From assembly GCA_904501735.1 (NCBI GenBank), contig CAJGBY010000008.1, forward strand, positions 1-64,000: a stretch of 64,000 nucleotides of DNA, given 5' to 3'. The stretch is from an uncultured Muribaculaceae bacterium. Lineage in GTDB: Bacteria > Bacteroidota > Bacteroidia > Bacteroidales > Muribaculaceae. Made by a program: the position numbers and the translations under genes. Within the stretch, counting starts at the first letter, position 1. Every line of letters starts with the position of its first letter. Positions 35,414-43,208 of the stretch are shown here, piece by piece. The notes under the pieces are model-generated. The model was not told the DNA's origin, did not search any database, and worked only from the letters and a program-made list of their open reading frames with translations.

Positions 35414-35688
35414 TCAAAGTCGAAAGAGAACACTTGCACAATAATAAGGGGAAATTATAAGTTACAAGAAAAACATTGTTTAAGAGAGAAAAAATGGTCA
35501 ATAAAATGCAAATGCGTACTTTTTGCGTACTATTTTTCTTGGGAAAGGGGTAAAAACGATGCTATTTTTGCAATAAAGAAGTAATAACGATTGAATTTTT
35601 TAAATTATGAGAGCGAAAAGAAATATTTTATCAATTGTAATAGCTGTTATGTGCGTATTAAGCATAACAGCACAAGAAATAATTCCAG
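35409..35688 (+). repeat. Duplicated upstream cassette, copy A (promoter, leader and signal peptide)
   Basis: Begins at the stop codon of the preceding gene with ATTAATCAAAGTCGAA and runs through the promoter and start codon to the end of the signal peptide. It aligns almost without gaps with 36271-36546. The ATG sits 198 bases into copy A and 197 into copy B. Most positions are identical, whereas the downstream mature coding parts are not alignable at DNA level. Confidence 0.8.
35514..35570 (+). promoter_or_regulatory. Promoter with GCGTACT direct-repeat operator (copy 1)
   Basis: GCGTACT at 35514-35520 and 35525-35531 (11-base period), TTG at 35539-35541, 21-base spacer, -7 TATTTTTG at 35563-35570. 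Same architecture as 36376-36432 and 38018-38074. Confidence 0.65.
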
Positions 35689-36266
35689 TGGACTCAACAC
35701 ATTTATTATCAAAAGAACAGAAAAAGGCTATTAAATATACGAAAAAGAATATATGTTCTGATGACTCTAGTATGGAGCTTCCACTTGAGGTTAATATGAT
35801 ATTTGGAGATACTATTTCAAAAAAACACTATTATGTTACTCCGTGTTGGGAAGAAAGCTATTTCTTGCCTTCGGATTCAGTGGTTCTAATAGTACCTTTA
35901 CGAAATGATAGTCTCAATTTGTTGCAATGTCAACTACGCGTAGAAAATCCAAATCCACAAAAAAATAGATACTTCAATCAAGTTGAAACATTAATAGGCG
36001 AGTATGACGAAGTTAAAGATGAATTTAATGGATATATTGTTTACTCAAACAATGAGGGTAATTTTATTGAAATAGACATTTTTAGAAATGGAACTTGTGT
36101 TGAAATTGTCAAGAATAAACTAATGGATTGGGGGAATGCTCCTATTTTTGCAAAAAGTAATAATAAAAGTAAACGGTTTCACAATATTATAAACGGAGAT
36201 TGGCGAAAAGATTATAGTAGAGGTTTTCATCGGGGTTACGAAGGCGATTTTAAATTGCAGAAATAA
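35607..36266 (+). CDS. Secreted protein, paralog family of the zinc-knuckle cluster (2 of 3)
   Basis: 219 residues. Signal peptide RNILSIVIAVMCVLSITAQ, then a divergent mature domain with the family pattern: KKNICSDDSSMELPLEVNMI, TPCWEESYF, VVLIVPLRND and FNGYIVYSNNEGNF. The C-terminus DWRKDYSRGFHRGYEGDF recalls the end of the preceding paralog (DWRNANRTGYHRDEQGN). The signal peptide is nearly identical to that of the next gene although the mature parts differ strongly. Own promoter with the GCGTACT operator. Function unknown. Confidence 0.75.
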   Translation: MRAKRNILSIVIAVMCVLSITAQEIIPVDSTHLLSKEQKKAIKYTKKNICSDDSSMELPLEVNMIFGDTISKKHYYVTPCWEESYFLPSDSVVLIVPLRNDSLNLLQCQLRVENPNPQKNRYFNQVETLIGEYDEVKDEFNGYIVYSNNEGNFIEIDIFRNGTCVEIVKNKLMDWGNAPIFAKSNNKSKRFHNIINGDWRKDYSRGFHRGYEGDFKLQK

Positions 36267-36270
36267 ATGT

Positions 36271-36546
36271 ATTAATCAAAGTCGAATGAGAATATTTGCG
36301 CAATAATAAGGAAAAATTATAATTTGCAAGAAAAACATTGTTTAAGAGAGAAAAAATGGTCAATAAAGTGCAAATGCGTACTTTTTGCGTACTATTTTTT
36401 TGGGGAAAGGGTTAAAAACGATGCTATTTTTGCAACAAATAAGTATTAACGATTAAATATTTAAATTATGAATGCTAAAAGAAATATTTCAGCAATTGTT
36501 ATAGCTCTTATGTGCGTATTAAGCATAACAGCGCAAGATACAATTC
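36271..36546 (+). repeat. Duplicated upstream cassette, copy B
   Basis: Second copy of the cassette at 35409-35688. Same left boundary motif just after the preceding gene, same promoter and operator, same start region, and nearly the same signal peptide (CVLSITAQ). Confidence 0.8.
36376..36432 (+). promoter_or_regulatory. Promoter with GCGTACT direct-repeat operator (copy 2)
   Basis: GCGTACT at 36376-36382 and 36387-36393, TTG at 36400-36402, -7 TATTTTTG at 36425-36432. The spacer is one base longer than in copy 1. Confidence 0.65.
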
Positions 36547-37184
36547 CGGTTCAAGAGTCAAATTTGGAAGATTCGTTATGTCATGCACCGCTAAAACGAA
36601 TGATTACTTATACGAAAGATTTTGTGCAAAAGTGTGAAGGTAAAATTCCATTGCCGAAGGAGGTAAATGTTTTATTAAAACAAGACCTTCAAGATACAAT
36701 ATATGCGAATCCACAGTGGGATAGTTTGTATTTTGAACAAGAAGCTGATAGGATAACATGTCTTATTGTTCCTATGAGAGTTAATACAACTAATGGGGAG
36801 TTCTTGACAAATCTGAGAGTTTCAAATAATTATCTTTCTTATAGTAAAATGGTTATTTCGGATTTTAGGCTTCAAGATAAAGAAAATACTGAATATATCT
36901 CAATTTATTCTAATATATGGGGTAGACTTATAGGAGCAGCCGTTTATGATGAACATATGGCTATTAAAGAATATGTTTCTTTAGAGATGCTTGGTGCTCA
37001 AGATTTCTTGACTAAAGAAAGGGATACCTCAAAATCAATATATCAGAAAAACAAAACTGTCTTCCCTATATATCGCAGAAGTAAAGTAATTCCTTCGAAT
37101 ATTCTTAAATATGCCGATAGCAGACCAAGTAATAATCATGGAGTATACAAACAAAGAGGAAGTCTTAATTTAATAATATATTGA
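36468..37184 (+). CDS. Secreted protein, paralog family of the zinc-knuckle cluster (3 of 3)
   Basis: 238 residues. Signal peptide RNISAIVIALMCVLSITAQ, then TKDFVQKCEGKIPLPKEVNV, ANPQWDSLYF, ITCLIVPMRVN and YISIYSNIWGRLIGAAVYD. The segment VQKCEGKIPLP lines up well with VESQDGTVPLP of the zinc-knuckle lipoprotein, which is the best evidence that all four proteins share a domain. The C-terminal 50 residues differ from the other two paralogs. Function unknown; predicted periplasmic or secreted. Confidence 0.75.
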   Translation: MNAKRNISAIVIALMCVLSITAQDTIPVQESNLEDSLCHAPLKRMITYTKDFVQKCEGKIPLPKEVNVLLKQDLQDTIYANPQWDSLYFEQEADRITCLIVPMRVNTTNGEFLTNLRVSNNYLSYSKMVISDFRLQDKENTEYISIYSNIWGRLIGAAVYDEHMAIKEYVSLEMLGAQDFLTKERDTSKSIYQKNKTVFPIYRRSKVIPSNILKYADSRPSNNHGVYKQRGSLNLIIY

Positions 37185-37355
37185 TTTCAATGGGTGGGAT
37201 GCGTTTGTAATCGAAGGCACTGAGTCAAATGTCTACGACATTATTTTCCTCGGAGACTTAAAAAGTCCCGGGTATAATAATATATCATGGCTTATTGGTG
37301 CAAGTTGTGATAGTGCAACCTCAATCGAGGTTGTGTGGGTGAGATGTCATTGCTA

Positions 37356-37414
37356 TCCCTAAGATTCGCGTTGCTCATCATAGGATTAAGATTGTGAAAC
37401 ACCCTTCGGGCGTT
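37356..37414 (-). repeat. Dispersed intergenic repeat, copy 2 (inverted)
   Basis: tccctaagatt at 37356-37366 and gaaacacccttcgggcgtt at 37396-37414 are the reverse complement of the two blocks at 3212-3304. Internal spacing is shorter here. Confidence 0.6.
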
Positions 37415-37546
37415 TTCGGTTTTCTGGACAGACGGATATTTTTTTTGACGCAAGAACAAAAGTACATATCTTTTCTTGTAAAAAGGAGAGAGTATAGACT
37501 ATTTGTGCAATAGAAACAAGTAATATTGGTAATTAATATGTTTAGG

Positions 37547-37600
37547 AGGGGACTTCGGAATTGTAATTATAATAATATATAAAGGAGTCCCCTTGTTTTG
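37547..37600 (+). terminator. Hairpin with T-rich tail upstream of small membrane protein gene
   Basis: Ten-pair stem (37547-37556 with 37584-37593) with a 27-base AT-rich loop, followed by TGTTTTGT. May end transcription of the secreted-paralog genes or attenuate the gene at 37620. Confidence 0.4.
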
Positions 37601-37619
37601 TAATTAAAAAGCTTAACCG

Positions 37620-38000
37620 ATGAAAAAGAAATATATTAGCAGATCCCTTTTTGTGATAGTGGCAGTAGTGATGCTAATGTCGGAATTGGTGCTATTGTTC
37701 AATTATGAGTTTGACTATATGAGCGCCAATAGTGTGGCAATCATGTCGTCGAGCAATGTGGTGTTGGGAGTGATAATGCTTCTACCAACACTATTGTGGG
37801 GGCGACTTGATAGAAAAGTGTCGCTATATTTAGTGGTGTTTTTTACCAGCTCGATAATAGGATCGTTGATAGAGCTGATGACTCAACAGGGAAATGTGAT
37901 AGCAGCAGTGTGCTGTGCGATAACTGTGGTTGTAAACATTATGATTATGGTGCTGCTGGTGATGAGAGGGTGTTTTGGCGAAGATTTTGACGAAGAATAG
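37620..38000 (+). CDS. Small four-helix membrane protein, unknown function
   Basis: 126 residues, mostly hydrophobic: helices at about 8-29, 39-58, 67-88 and 92-115, with a short acidic cytoplasmic tail (GEDFDEE). Basic N-terminus (MKKKYISRS) suggests an N-in topology. I recognise no family. It lies between the secreted-paralog genes and another exported protein gene and may be a membrane partner, but this is only context. Confidence 0.65.
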   Translation: MKKKYISRSLFVIVAVVMLMSELVLLFNYEFDYMSANSVAIMSSSNVVLGVIMLLPTLLWGRLDRKVSLYLVVFFTSSIIGSLIELMTQQGNVIAAVCCAITVVVNIMIMVLLVMRGCFGEDFDEE

Positions 38001-38017
38001 TGCAAAATATGTGATTT

Positions 38018-38074
38018 GCGTACTTTTTGCGTACTGTTTTTCTTGGTGAAAGGGGTAGAAGTGTGTTATCTTTG
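38018..38074 (+). promoter_or_regulatory. Promoter with GCGTACT direct-repeat operator (copy 3)
   Basis: GCGTACT at 38018-38024 and 38029-38035 (11-base period), TTG at 38043-38045, 21-base spacer, -7 TATCTTTG at 38067-38074. Only the promoter core is shared with copies 1 and 2; the flanks and gene are unrelated, which argues for functional conservation. Confidence 0.65.
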
Positions 38075-38104
38075 CGAAAAACTAACGAATAAAACTGTAC
38101 AATT

Positions 38105-38776
38105 ATGAAGAAAACAATTTTATCGATAATAATGATTATGGCTGTTGGGTTAGGCTTGACAGCACAGGAAAATAATGATACAGCCACTCGAGAACTATCG
38201 AAGAAGGAACAAAAGGCTCTTGAGAAAAAGAAAAAACAACAGGAGGATTCGATAGCTCATGTGGAAGCTGTGGAAGCTATAAAGAATGGGGTGTATATAT
38301 TGTTTGTCGACAAAACTATGGGTCGTAAGGTGTATGACGATTCACGCCACTTGAACTTTGTGATAGTGGAGAATGGTAAGATTCTTATTCAAACAGGATC
38401 GGCAACTTCATATTCGGGGAATAACAACCTTGGTGGTATCACCGTGATGAGCGAAATAGTGGGCGATGTGAAGCTCGAAGAGAAGAAGAACGGCGAGGTG
38501 AAAAGCTCGTTCAAGGTGGTGGACAATTTCTTGTCGGGCAATGTGAATGTGAAGCTACACAAGAAAGGAAATTATGGCGAAGTGAGTATTTTGCACATGA
38601 AGACTGGCGACCATATCGTATTCTTTGGAAATATCGTACCATTTACACCTGAATTGGCAAGTAGCGGTGCTATAGAGGTGGGCAGATTGTTTGTGTCGCA
38701 AGGTTGGGACGCGTTCTCGCTGGGTAAAAAACATGATGTGGGGTCGCTTATGGACTACTTATCGGGTGCTCGATAA
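38105..38776 (+). CDS. Exported protein, possibly DUF4251-like
   Basis: 223 residues. Signal peptide MKKTILSIIMIMAVGLGLTAQ, a Lys/Glu-rich helix (KKEQKALEKKKKQQEDS), then a beta-rich domain (GVYILFVDKTMGRKVYDDSR, NFLSGNVNVKLHKKGNYGEV, HIVFFGNIVPF). The layout resembles Bacteroidetes DUF4251 periplasmic proteins, but I am not certain. Transcribed from a promoter with the GCGTACT operator, so probably co-regulated with the secreted paralogs at 35.6 and 36.5 kb. Confidence 0.7.
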   Translation: MKKTILSIIMIMAVGLGLTAQENNDTATRELSKKEQKALEKKKKQQEDSIAHVEAVEAIKNGVYILFVDKTMGRKVYDDSRHLNFVIVENGKILIQTGSATSYSGNNNLGGITVMSEIVGDVKLEEKKNGEVKSSFKVVDNFLSGNVNVKLHKKGNYGEVSILHMKTGDHIVFFGNIVPFTPELASSGAIEVGRLFVSQGWDAFSLGKKHDVGSLMDYLSGAR

Positions 38777-38798
38777 GGGCGATGCTGACAAAAATGTG

Positions 38799-38806
38799 TA
38801 TCTTTG
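38799..38806 (+). promoter_or_regulatory. Promoter -7 element of the methyltransferase operon
   Basis: TATCTTTG matches TAnnTTTG; leader about 25 bases to the ATG at 38837. Confidence 0.5.
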
Positions 38807-38836
38807 TGGTTGGATAAATGATAAAAGAGAAGAATT

Positions 38837-39577
38837 ATGGCTTTTAGCGACCAATTGATAGACCCCAAGAAGGACCCAATGGGTGCCGCGATATTGGATT
38901 ATGCACGCACAGGCAAGGCTGCGCGTTTGCGAGTGTTGTCATCAATGTTTGAAGAGGATGAAATGCCTATCGAGACATTGTTCCGCTCGTTTGACGAGAT
39001 GCCAGCTATCGAGCAAGAAGCATTGCGCATGGCTAAAGGAAAAATCCTTGATGTGGGAGCAGGTAGTGGTTGCCATGCACTTGCGTTGCAAGACATGGGC
39101 AAGGATGTGTGTGCTGTGGAGATATCGCCATTGTCGGTTGAGGCAATGCAACTTCGTGGGGTGAAAGATGCACGACTTGTGAATATGTTTGACGCACGAT
39201 TCACCGAGAAATATGACACTATCTTGATGTTGATGAATGGCTCGGGAATAGTGGGACGCCTGGAAAATATGCCAATGTTTTTTGATAGAATGCGCGAGAT
39301 GCTCAATCCTGGTGGCGTGATACTGATGGATTCGAGCGACTTGAAGTATCTGTATGAAAACGAGGACGGCAGCGTGGACATAGACCTAAATGGCGAATAT
39401 TATGGTTTGGTGGACTATGAAATGCGTTATAAGGGTGTGAGAGGTGGCAAGTTCGATTGTTTGTATGTCGATTTTGATACACTTGCATGCTGTGCCGAGG
39501 CTTGTGGCTTCACTGCAACGCTGGTGAAGGAAGGCGAGCACTATGACTATTTGTGTGAATTGAAGATTAAGGACTAA
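38837..39577 (+). CDS. Class I SAM-dependent methyltransferase
   Basis: 246 residues, cytoplasmic. SAM-binding motif I is KILDVGAGSGCHALAL, motif II acidic residue in CAVEIS, motif post-I/III YDTILMLMNGSGIVG and LNPGGVILMDSSDL. Substrate is not predictable. First of three tightly packed genes (8-16 bp to the lipoprotein gene, then 1-bp overlap to GNAT). Confidence 0.88.
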   Translation: MAFSDQLIDPKKDPMGAAILDYARTGKAARLRVLSSMFEEDEMPIETLFRSFDEMPAIEQEALRMAKGKILDVGAGSGCHALALQDMGKDVCAVEISPLSVEAMQLRGVKDARLVNMFDARFTEKYDTILMLMNGSGIVGRLENMPMFFDRMREMLNPGGVILMDSSDLKYLYENEDGSVDIDLNGEYYGLVDYEMRYKGVRGGKFDCLYVDFDTLACCAEACGFTATLVKEGEHYDYLCELKIKD

Positions 39578-39593
39578 TGTCGAAATGACTGCT

Positions 39594-40100
39594 ATGAGAA
39601 TAAAATGGTTGATGATGGCGATGGTGGCTGTATTGATGGTGGCTACATCGTGCAAAACTACCGAGGAAAATTATCGCGCGGCTTATGAGATTGCTGCCGA
39701 ACGCAAAATGGGTGGAAATGCAAGCATGAATCGCGACTTGCGTGGATTTATCGAACGCGAAAAGCGTCTTGCAGAAACTCGTGTGGTGGCAGGCGACTCG
39801 GTGCGTATGGTAACCGAACGAGTAACGATGGTTGATGGCGAGAATGCCAATTTGCATCGTTATAATGTGGTGGTGGGCGATTTCAAGCAGGTGTTCAATG
39901 CTCGCTCGTTCCGCAATCGCATCAATGAGGCCGAAGGTAATAATGACCAGTCGTATGTGGTGATGGACCCACAAAAGTTGTATTATGTGGTGTACAAGGG
40001 CTTTGATACCGAAGAAGCTGCAGCAGAGTTCTTGCGCAATAAGGATAACTTTAAGATTCTTGTACCTAAGAAGGATCCTTGGATAGTGGAATTGCCTTGA
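39594..40100 (+). CDS. SPOR domain lipoprotein
   Basis: 168 residues from MRIKWLMMAM; an ATG at 39585 adds MTA. Lipobox VATSCKT. The C-terminal domain (about 85-160) has the SPOR pattern HRYNVVVGDFKQVFNARSF and QKLYYVVYKGFDTEEAAAEF. SPOR domains bind denuded septal peptidoglycan, so a role at the division site or cell envelope is likely. Its stop codon shares one base with the start of the next gene. Confidence 0.85.
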   Translation: MRIKWLMMAMVAVLMVATSCKTTEENYRAAYEIAAERKMGGNASMNRDLRGFIEREKRLAETRVVAGDSVRMVTERVTMVDGENANLHRYNVVVGDFKQVFNARSFRNRINEAEGNNDQSYVVMDPQKLYYVVYKGFDTEEAAAEFLRNKDNFKILVPKKDPWIVELP

Positions 40101-40612
40101 TGCCAACAACAACCGATGATATACAAGCACTGAAGCACGGGTGGAAGGTCGGATTTGGCGATGATGATGAGTTTGTGGACTATTTCTTTGCCAATTATGA
40201 TGATGAAACGACTCGCCGAGTGATGCGCAACGCCGAAGGCGAAATTGTGGCGCAGATGCATTGTTTCGTGTTTGACGATGAGGTGTGTGGCGCGAAAGCT
40301 TGCTATGTGTATGGCGTAACCACCTTGCCAGAGTGGCGAGGAACGGGGTTGGCTCGACAAATGATAACCGAAGCACTGACTGCGATGCGTGCCGATGCCG
40401 TGGGCTATGCTGTGCTGATAGCGCAGGAGGAGGGCTTGCGAAAGTGGTATGAAACGCTGGGATTTGTGTCGATGAATCACACGATAGATGTGAGAGGCGC
40501 TGACGATGATATGAATTTCGGGATGGACGATGCCTCGCTGAACCAAGGCTTGTACTACATACTTAATGAGGAAATAAAAGAATTCACCCACGAGGTGAGG
40601 GTAAATAAATGA
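40100..40612 (+). CDS. GNAT family N-acetyltransferase
   Basis: 170 residues starting MPTTTDDIQAL; the ATG overlaps the preceding TGA (TGATG). A longer frame from 40079 lies inside the lipoprotein gene. Acetyl-CoA motif is VTTLPEWRGTGLARQM, with LRKWYETLGFVSMN as motif B. Substrate unknown. Ends inside a bidirectional terminator. Confidence 0.88.
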   Translation: MPTTTDDIQALKHGWKVGFGDDDEFVDYFFANYDDETTRRVMRNAEGEIVAQMHCFVFDDEVCGAKACYVYGVTTLPEWRGTGLARQMITEALTAMRADAVGYAVLIAQEEGLRKWYETLGFVSMNHTIDVRGADDDMNFGMDDASLNQGLYYILNEEIKEFTHEVRVNK

Positions 40613-40644
40613 ATAAAAGCATCGGTCACCCGATGCTTTTATTC
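40611..40644. terminator. Bidirectional terminator between convergent genes
   Basis: Perfect 15-base-pair stem (40611-40625 with 40630-40644), loop TCAC, with AT-rich outer arms giving T runs in both directions. Confidence 0.85.
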
Positions 40645-40646
40645 AT

Positions 40647-41075
40647 TTATTGCTTATTAAATATCTTTATAACAGGAACTGTTTTTTGCATTTCCATTTT
40701 GGTTTCATATTGATATGTACCAATATGTCGTGCAACTTGACTTGATTTTACTTTTACAATTTGGTCATCATAGAAATGAGAATTTTCATCGCCTACGAGC
40801 ATAACAAGTGTGCCATAATATGATATACTACCGTAGTTGTTTTCTCCTGAATATGCCAAAGCGACATTGTTTGCTAATACTTGCATTACTTTAAACGATG
40901 GCGCAGAAAATTCATCTCCAGGTTCATCGAATAAATTTAAACCAGGAACATGATCTGCATTTTCTTCAGTAACAGTTTCTGTCGGTGTAATAGTTTTGCT
41001 TATTACAAACAAAGAAAGGACAGTCAAAACACTACCTGTGACCAATCCTAATAAAAATACAACCCATTTTTTCAT
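40647..41075 (-). CDS. Single-pass membrane protein, unknown function
   Basis: 142 residues. One N-terminal membrane anchor (VVFLLGLVTGSVLTVLSLFVI), an acidic linker and a small beta domain (VALAYSGENNYGSISYYGTL, VGDENSHFYDDQIVKVKSS), presumably periplasmic. No recognised family. Own promoter. Confidence 0.75.
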   Translation of the reverse strand: MKKWVVFLLGLVTGSVLTVLSLFVISKTITPTETVTEENADHVPGLNLFDEPGDEFSAPSFKVMQVLANNVALAYSGENNYGSISYYGTLVMLVGDENSHFYDDQIVKVKSSQVARHIGTYQYETKMEMQKTVPVIKIFNKQ

Positions 41076-41105
41076 GACGATATCTTTTTAGTGATTAAAT
41101 ATTCG

Positions 41106-41113
41106 CAAATATA
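41106..41113 (-). promoter_or_regulatory. Promoter -7 element of the single-pass membrane protein gene
   Basis: Minus strand TATATTTG, a match to TAnnTTTG, about 30 bases before the ATG. Confidence 0.4.
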
Positions 41114-41194
41114 ATGATAACATTGCAAAATAGGATGCAAAATGCCAATATAATGCCTTTGTAGGCATTTGTGTGAAAATGATTGCTTGTGGAT

Positions 41195-43168
41195 TTATTG
41201 CATTTCGAAGCTGAGGACTTGGAACTCGGTGCGGCGATTGATTTGGTCGGCAGCATCTTGGTCCTCTTCGCTTAAGCCTTCGATAAATTCTTCGTTAAGC
41301 ACATCGCCCTCTTTGAATTGAGGATATAGTCGTGCAATACGCTTGGTGACGGTCTTTGGACGCGATTCGCCATATCCCTTGTGGCGTAAACGACTTTCGG
41401 CAATGCCTTGCGAAATGAGATAGTCGACAACCGACTTGGCGCGTTGGTCGCTGAGACGATTGTTGTATTTATCGGAGCCATGTCGGTCGGTGTGCGACGA
41501 CATTTCGATAGTTACTTGAGGGTTGTCCTTGAGTAGTTGAGCCATTTCGTCGAGCGATGCTTTCGATTCGTCGCGCAACACAGCCTTGTCGAAGTCGTAG
41601 AAGATGTTTTCGACCACTTGAGGTTTTTCGACCGAGGCAAGAATGAAATCGATGTAATATTCGGCATCTTCCTCGATGGTGTCGCTTTCGAACTCTTGTT
41701 TGCCGTTGAGGTAGTTCTTCGCGCTGGCAAGCATAGCATATTTTACGCCTCGTTGCAACTTGAAACGGAAAGTGCCATCGGGTTTGCCCATCGCTTTTTG
41801 GTTAGATCCGTCGTTGCCCACGATGCGAATGATGGCGTTAGGGACAGGTTCTTCGTCCTTATCGAGTACCGAGCCCGAAATCCATATTTGCAAGTCAGGG
41901 AGAAGGAAGCTATATATGTGGTCGTAGCCACGAGCATCGTTGCGATTAGAGCTAAAATAGCCCGATTCGCCTTCGCCAAAGGTGATACCGAAGTCGTCGG
42001 CAGCCGAGTTCATCGGTATGCCCATATTTTCGATGTTCCAAGCGCCCGAAGGAGTAACTTTAGCGCAGAATAGGTCGAGACCACCCACGCCAGCGTGTCC
42101 GTCGCTTGAGAAATATAGAGTGCTATCGTTGCGCCAATAAGGGAATCGCTCGTCGCCAGGAGTGTTGATGACATTACCAAGGTTTTCGAGAGAGCCAACG
42201 CGTTCCTTGAGGTTGATGCGCCAGATATCCTTACCACCTTGACCACCAGGCATATCGCTCACGAAATATAGCCAATTACCGTCGGCGCTGATAGCAGGGT
42301 CGCCATAGGCCGAGATGGTGTCGCCCGTGATTTCGAGTTTTTGAGGTGCGCTCCATTGAGCTTCGGAGCGTTGAGAGGTGTAAATTTCGACCGAAGTGTT
42401 GGCGTTGGCATCGCGTCGCGCTTTAGCGAGGTACATTGTAGAGCCGTCGGGCGAAAACGCAGTGATACCTTCGTCGAATTCGCTATTTAGTTCGCCTTCG
42501 GCAAGTTCGGGGCGTTGCCAAGCACCTTTTTCGTTCTTTTTGGCAACAAAGATGTCGCTTTTCTTGGTACCTGTGATTTCACTTTTGTGAGTGCCAGTAG
42601 CCTTTTCGCTCGAAGAAGTGAAATAGAGTTGTTCGTAGTTGCTACCAGGCAAGAACATAGGCGAGAAATCGGCACGGCGCGAATTGAACAGCTTGGCGTT
42701 CTTAATGATGTAGCGTTTAGGATTGTTTTTCCACTTCAAAGCAAGGTTGCAGCCTCGTTTGCCGTCGCGCGCCTCGCTCGATGAAGGGTTGAATGCAAGA
42801 TAAGTGTCGTAGTTCTTCAGCGCAGCCGCATATTTACCCTCTTCGTGGAGCGATTGCGCCAAGTAGAGGAATAGTGTGCTGTCGGGGTATTGGTAGCGAG
42901 CAGCATTTTGGTAGGCAGCCGAAGCACGCGCGCTCATGTTGAGTTTGCGGTAGCATTCGCCCATTTTGAAAGCTATTTCACCTCTGAGGGGGCGTTCTTC
43001 GCGTTTCACGAGAGTGTTGTAGACCTTGCGATAGGTGTTGGCTGCGTCGTTGTATTCGCCACGCTCCATTTGCTCGTTGGCAACACTCAATTTGGCGCTG
43101 CCACAACTCGACAATGATAGACACATTGCGCCTATCAGCATATATAATATGTAGCTTATCTGTTTCAT
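41195..43168 (-). CDS. PorE-like OmpA family lipoprotein (TPR, PD40 propeller, CRD, OmpA)
   Basis: 657 residues. Lipobox SLSSCGS (Cys22). Domains in order: TPR region (about 25-150, NEQMERGEYNDAANTYRKVY), WD40/PD40-type propeller repeats (about 165-430, FSPDGSTMYLAK; ISADGNWLYFVSD; SSDGHAGVGGLDLFCAK), a carboxypeptidase-regulatory-like beta sandwich (about 435-520), and a C-terminal OmpA peptidoglycan-binding domain (IEMSSHTDRHGSDKYNNRLS). This four-part layout matches PorE of the type IX secretion system in Porphyromonas, but similar proteins exist outside T9SS and no other T9SS gene is here. Confidence 0.88.
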   Translation of the reverse strand: MKQISYILYMLIGAMCLSLSSCGSAKLSVANEQMERGEYNDAANTYRKVYNTLVKREERPLRGEIAFKMGECYRKLNMSARASAAYQNAARYQYPDSTLFLYLAQSLHEEGKYAAALKNYDTYLAFNPSSSEARDGKRGCNLALKWKNNPKRYIIKNAKLFNSRRADFSPMFLPGSNYEQLYFTSSSEKATGTHKSEITGTKKSDIFVAKKNEKGAWQRPELAEGELNSEFDEGITAFSPDGSTMYLAKARRDANANTSVEIYTSQRSEAQWSAPQKLEITGDTISAYGDPAISADGNWLYFVSDMPGGQGGKDIWRINLKERVGSLENLGNVINTPGDERFPYWRNDSTLYFSSDGHAGVGGLDLFCAKVTPSGAWNIENMGIPMNSAADDFGITFGEGESGYFSSNRNDARGYDHIYSFLLPDLQIWISGSVLDKDEEPVPNAIIRIVGNDGSNQKAMGKPDGTFRFKLQRGVKYAMLASAKNYLNGKQEFESDTIEEDAEYYIDFILASVEKPQVVENIFYDFDKAVLRDESKASLDEMAQLLKDNPQVTIEMSSHTDRHGSDKYNNRLSDQRAKSVVDYLISQGIAESRLRHKGYGESRPKTVTKRIARLYPQFKEGDVLNEEFIEGLSEEDQDAADQINRRTEFQVLSFEMQ

Positions 43169-43208
43169 AGTTTCCTATAAAAACGAAAGAGTGCCGCTAT
43201 TTATTGTA

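Larger units (their letters stand above)
37185..37619. other. Non-coding region with dispersed repeat and hairpins
   Basis: No credible gene. Contains a short hairpin at about 37319-37336 (CAACCTC/GAGGTTG), the inverted copy of the 3.2-kb repeat (37356-37414), and a hairpin before the next gene (37547-37593). Confidence 0.5.

Noticed and set aside
41195..43168. Evidence for a type IX secretion system from the PorE-like protein
   Set aside because: The domain layout fits PorE, but no other T9SS gene and no protein with a clear T9SS C-terminal signal was seen in the window.
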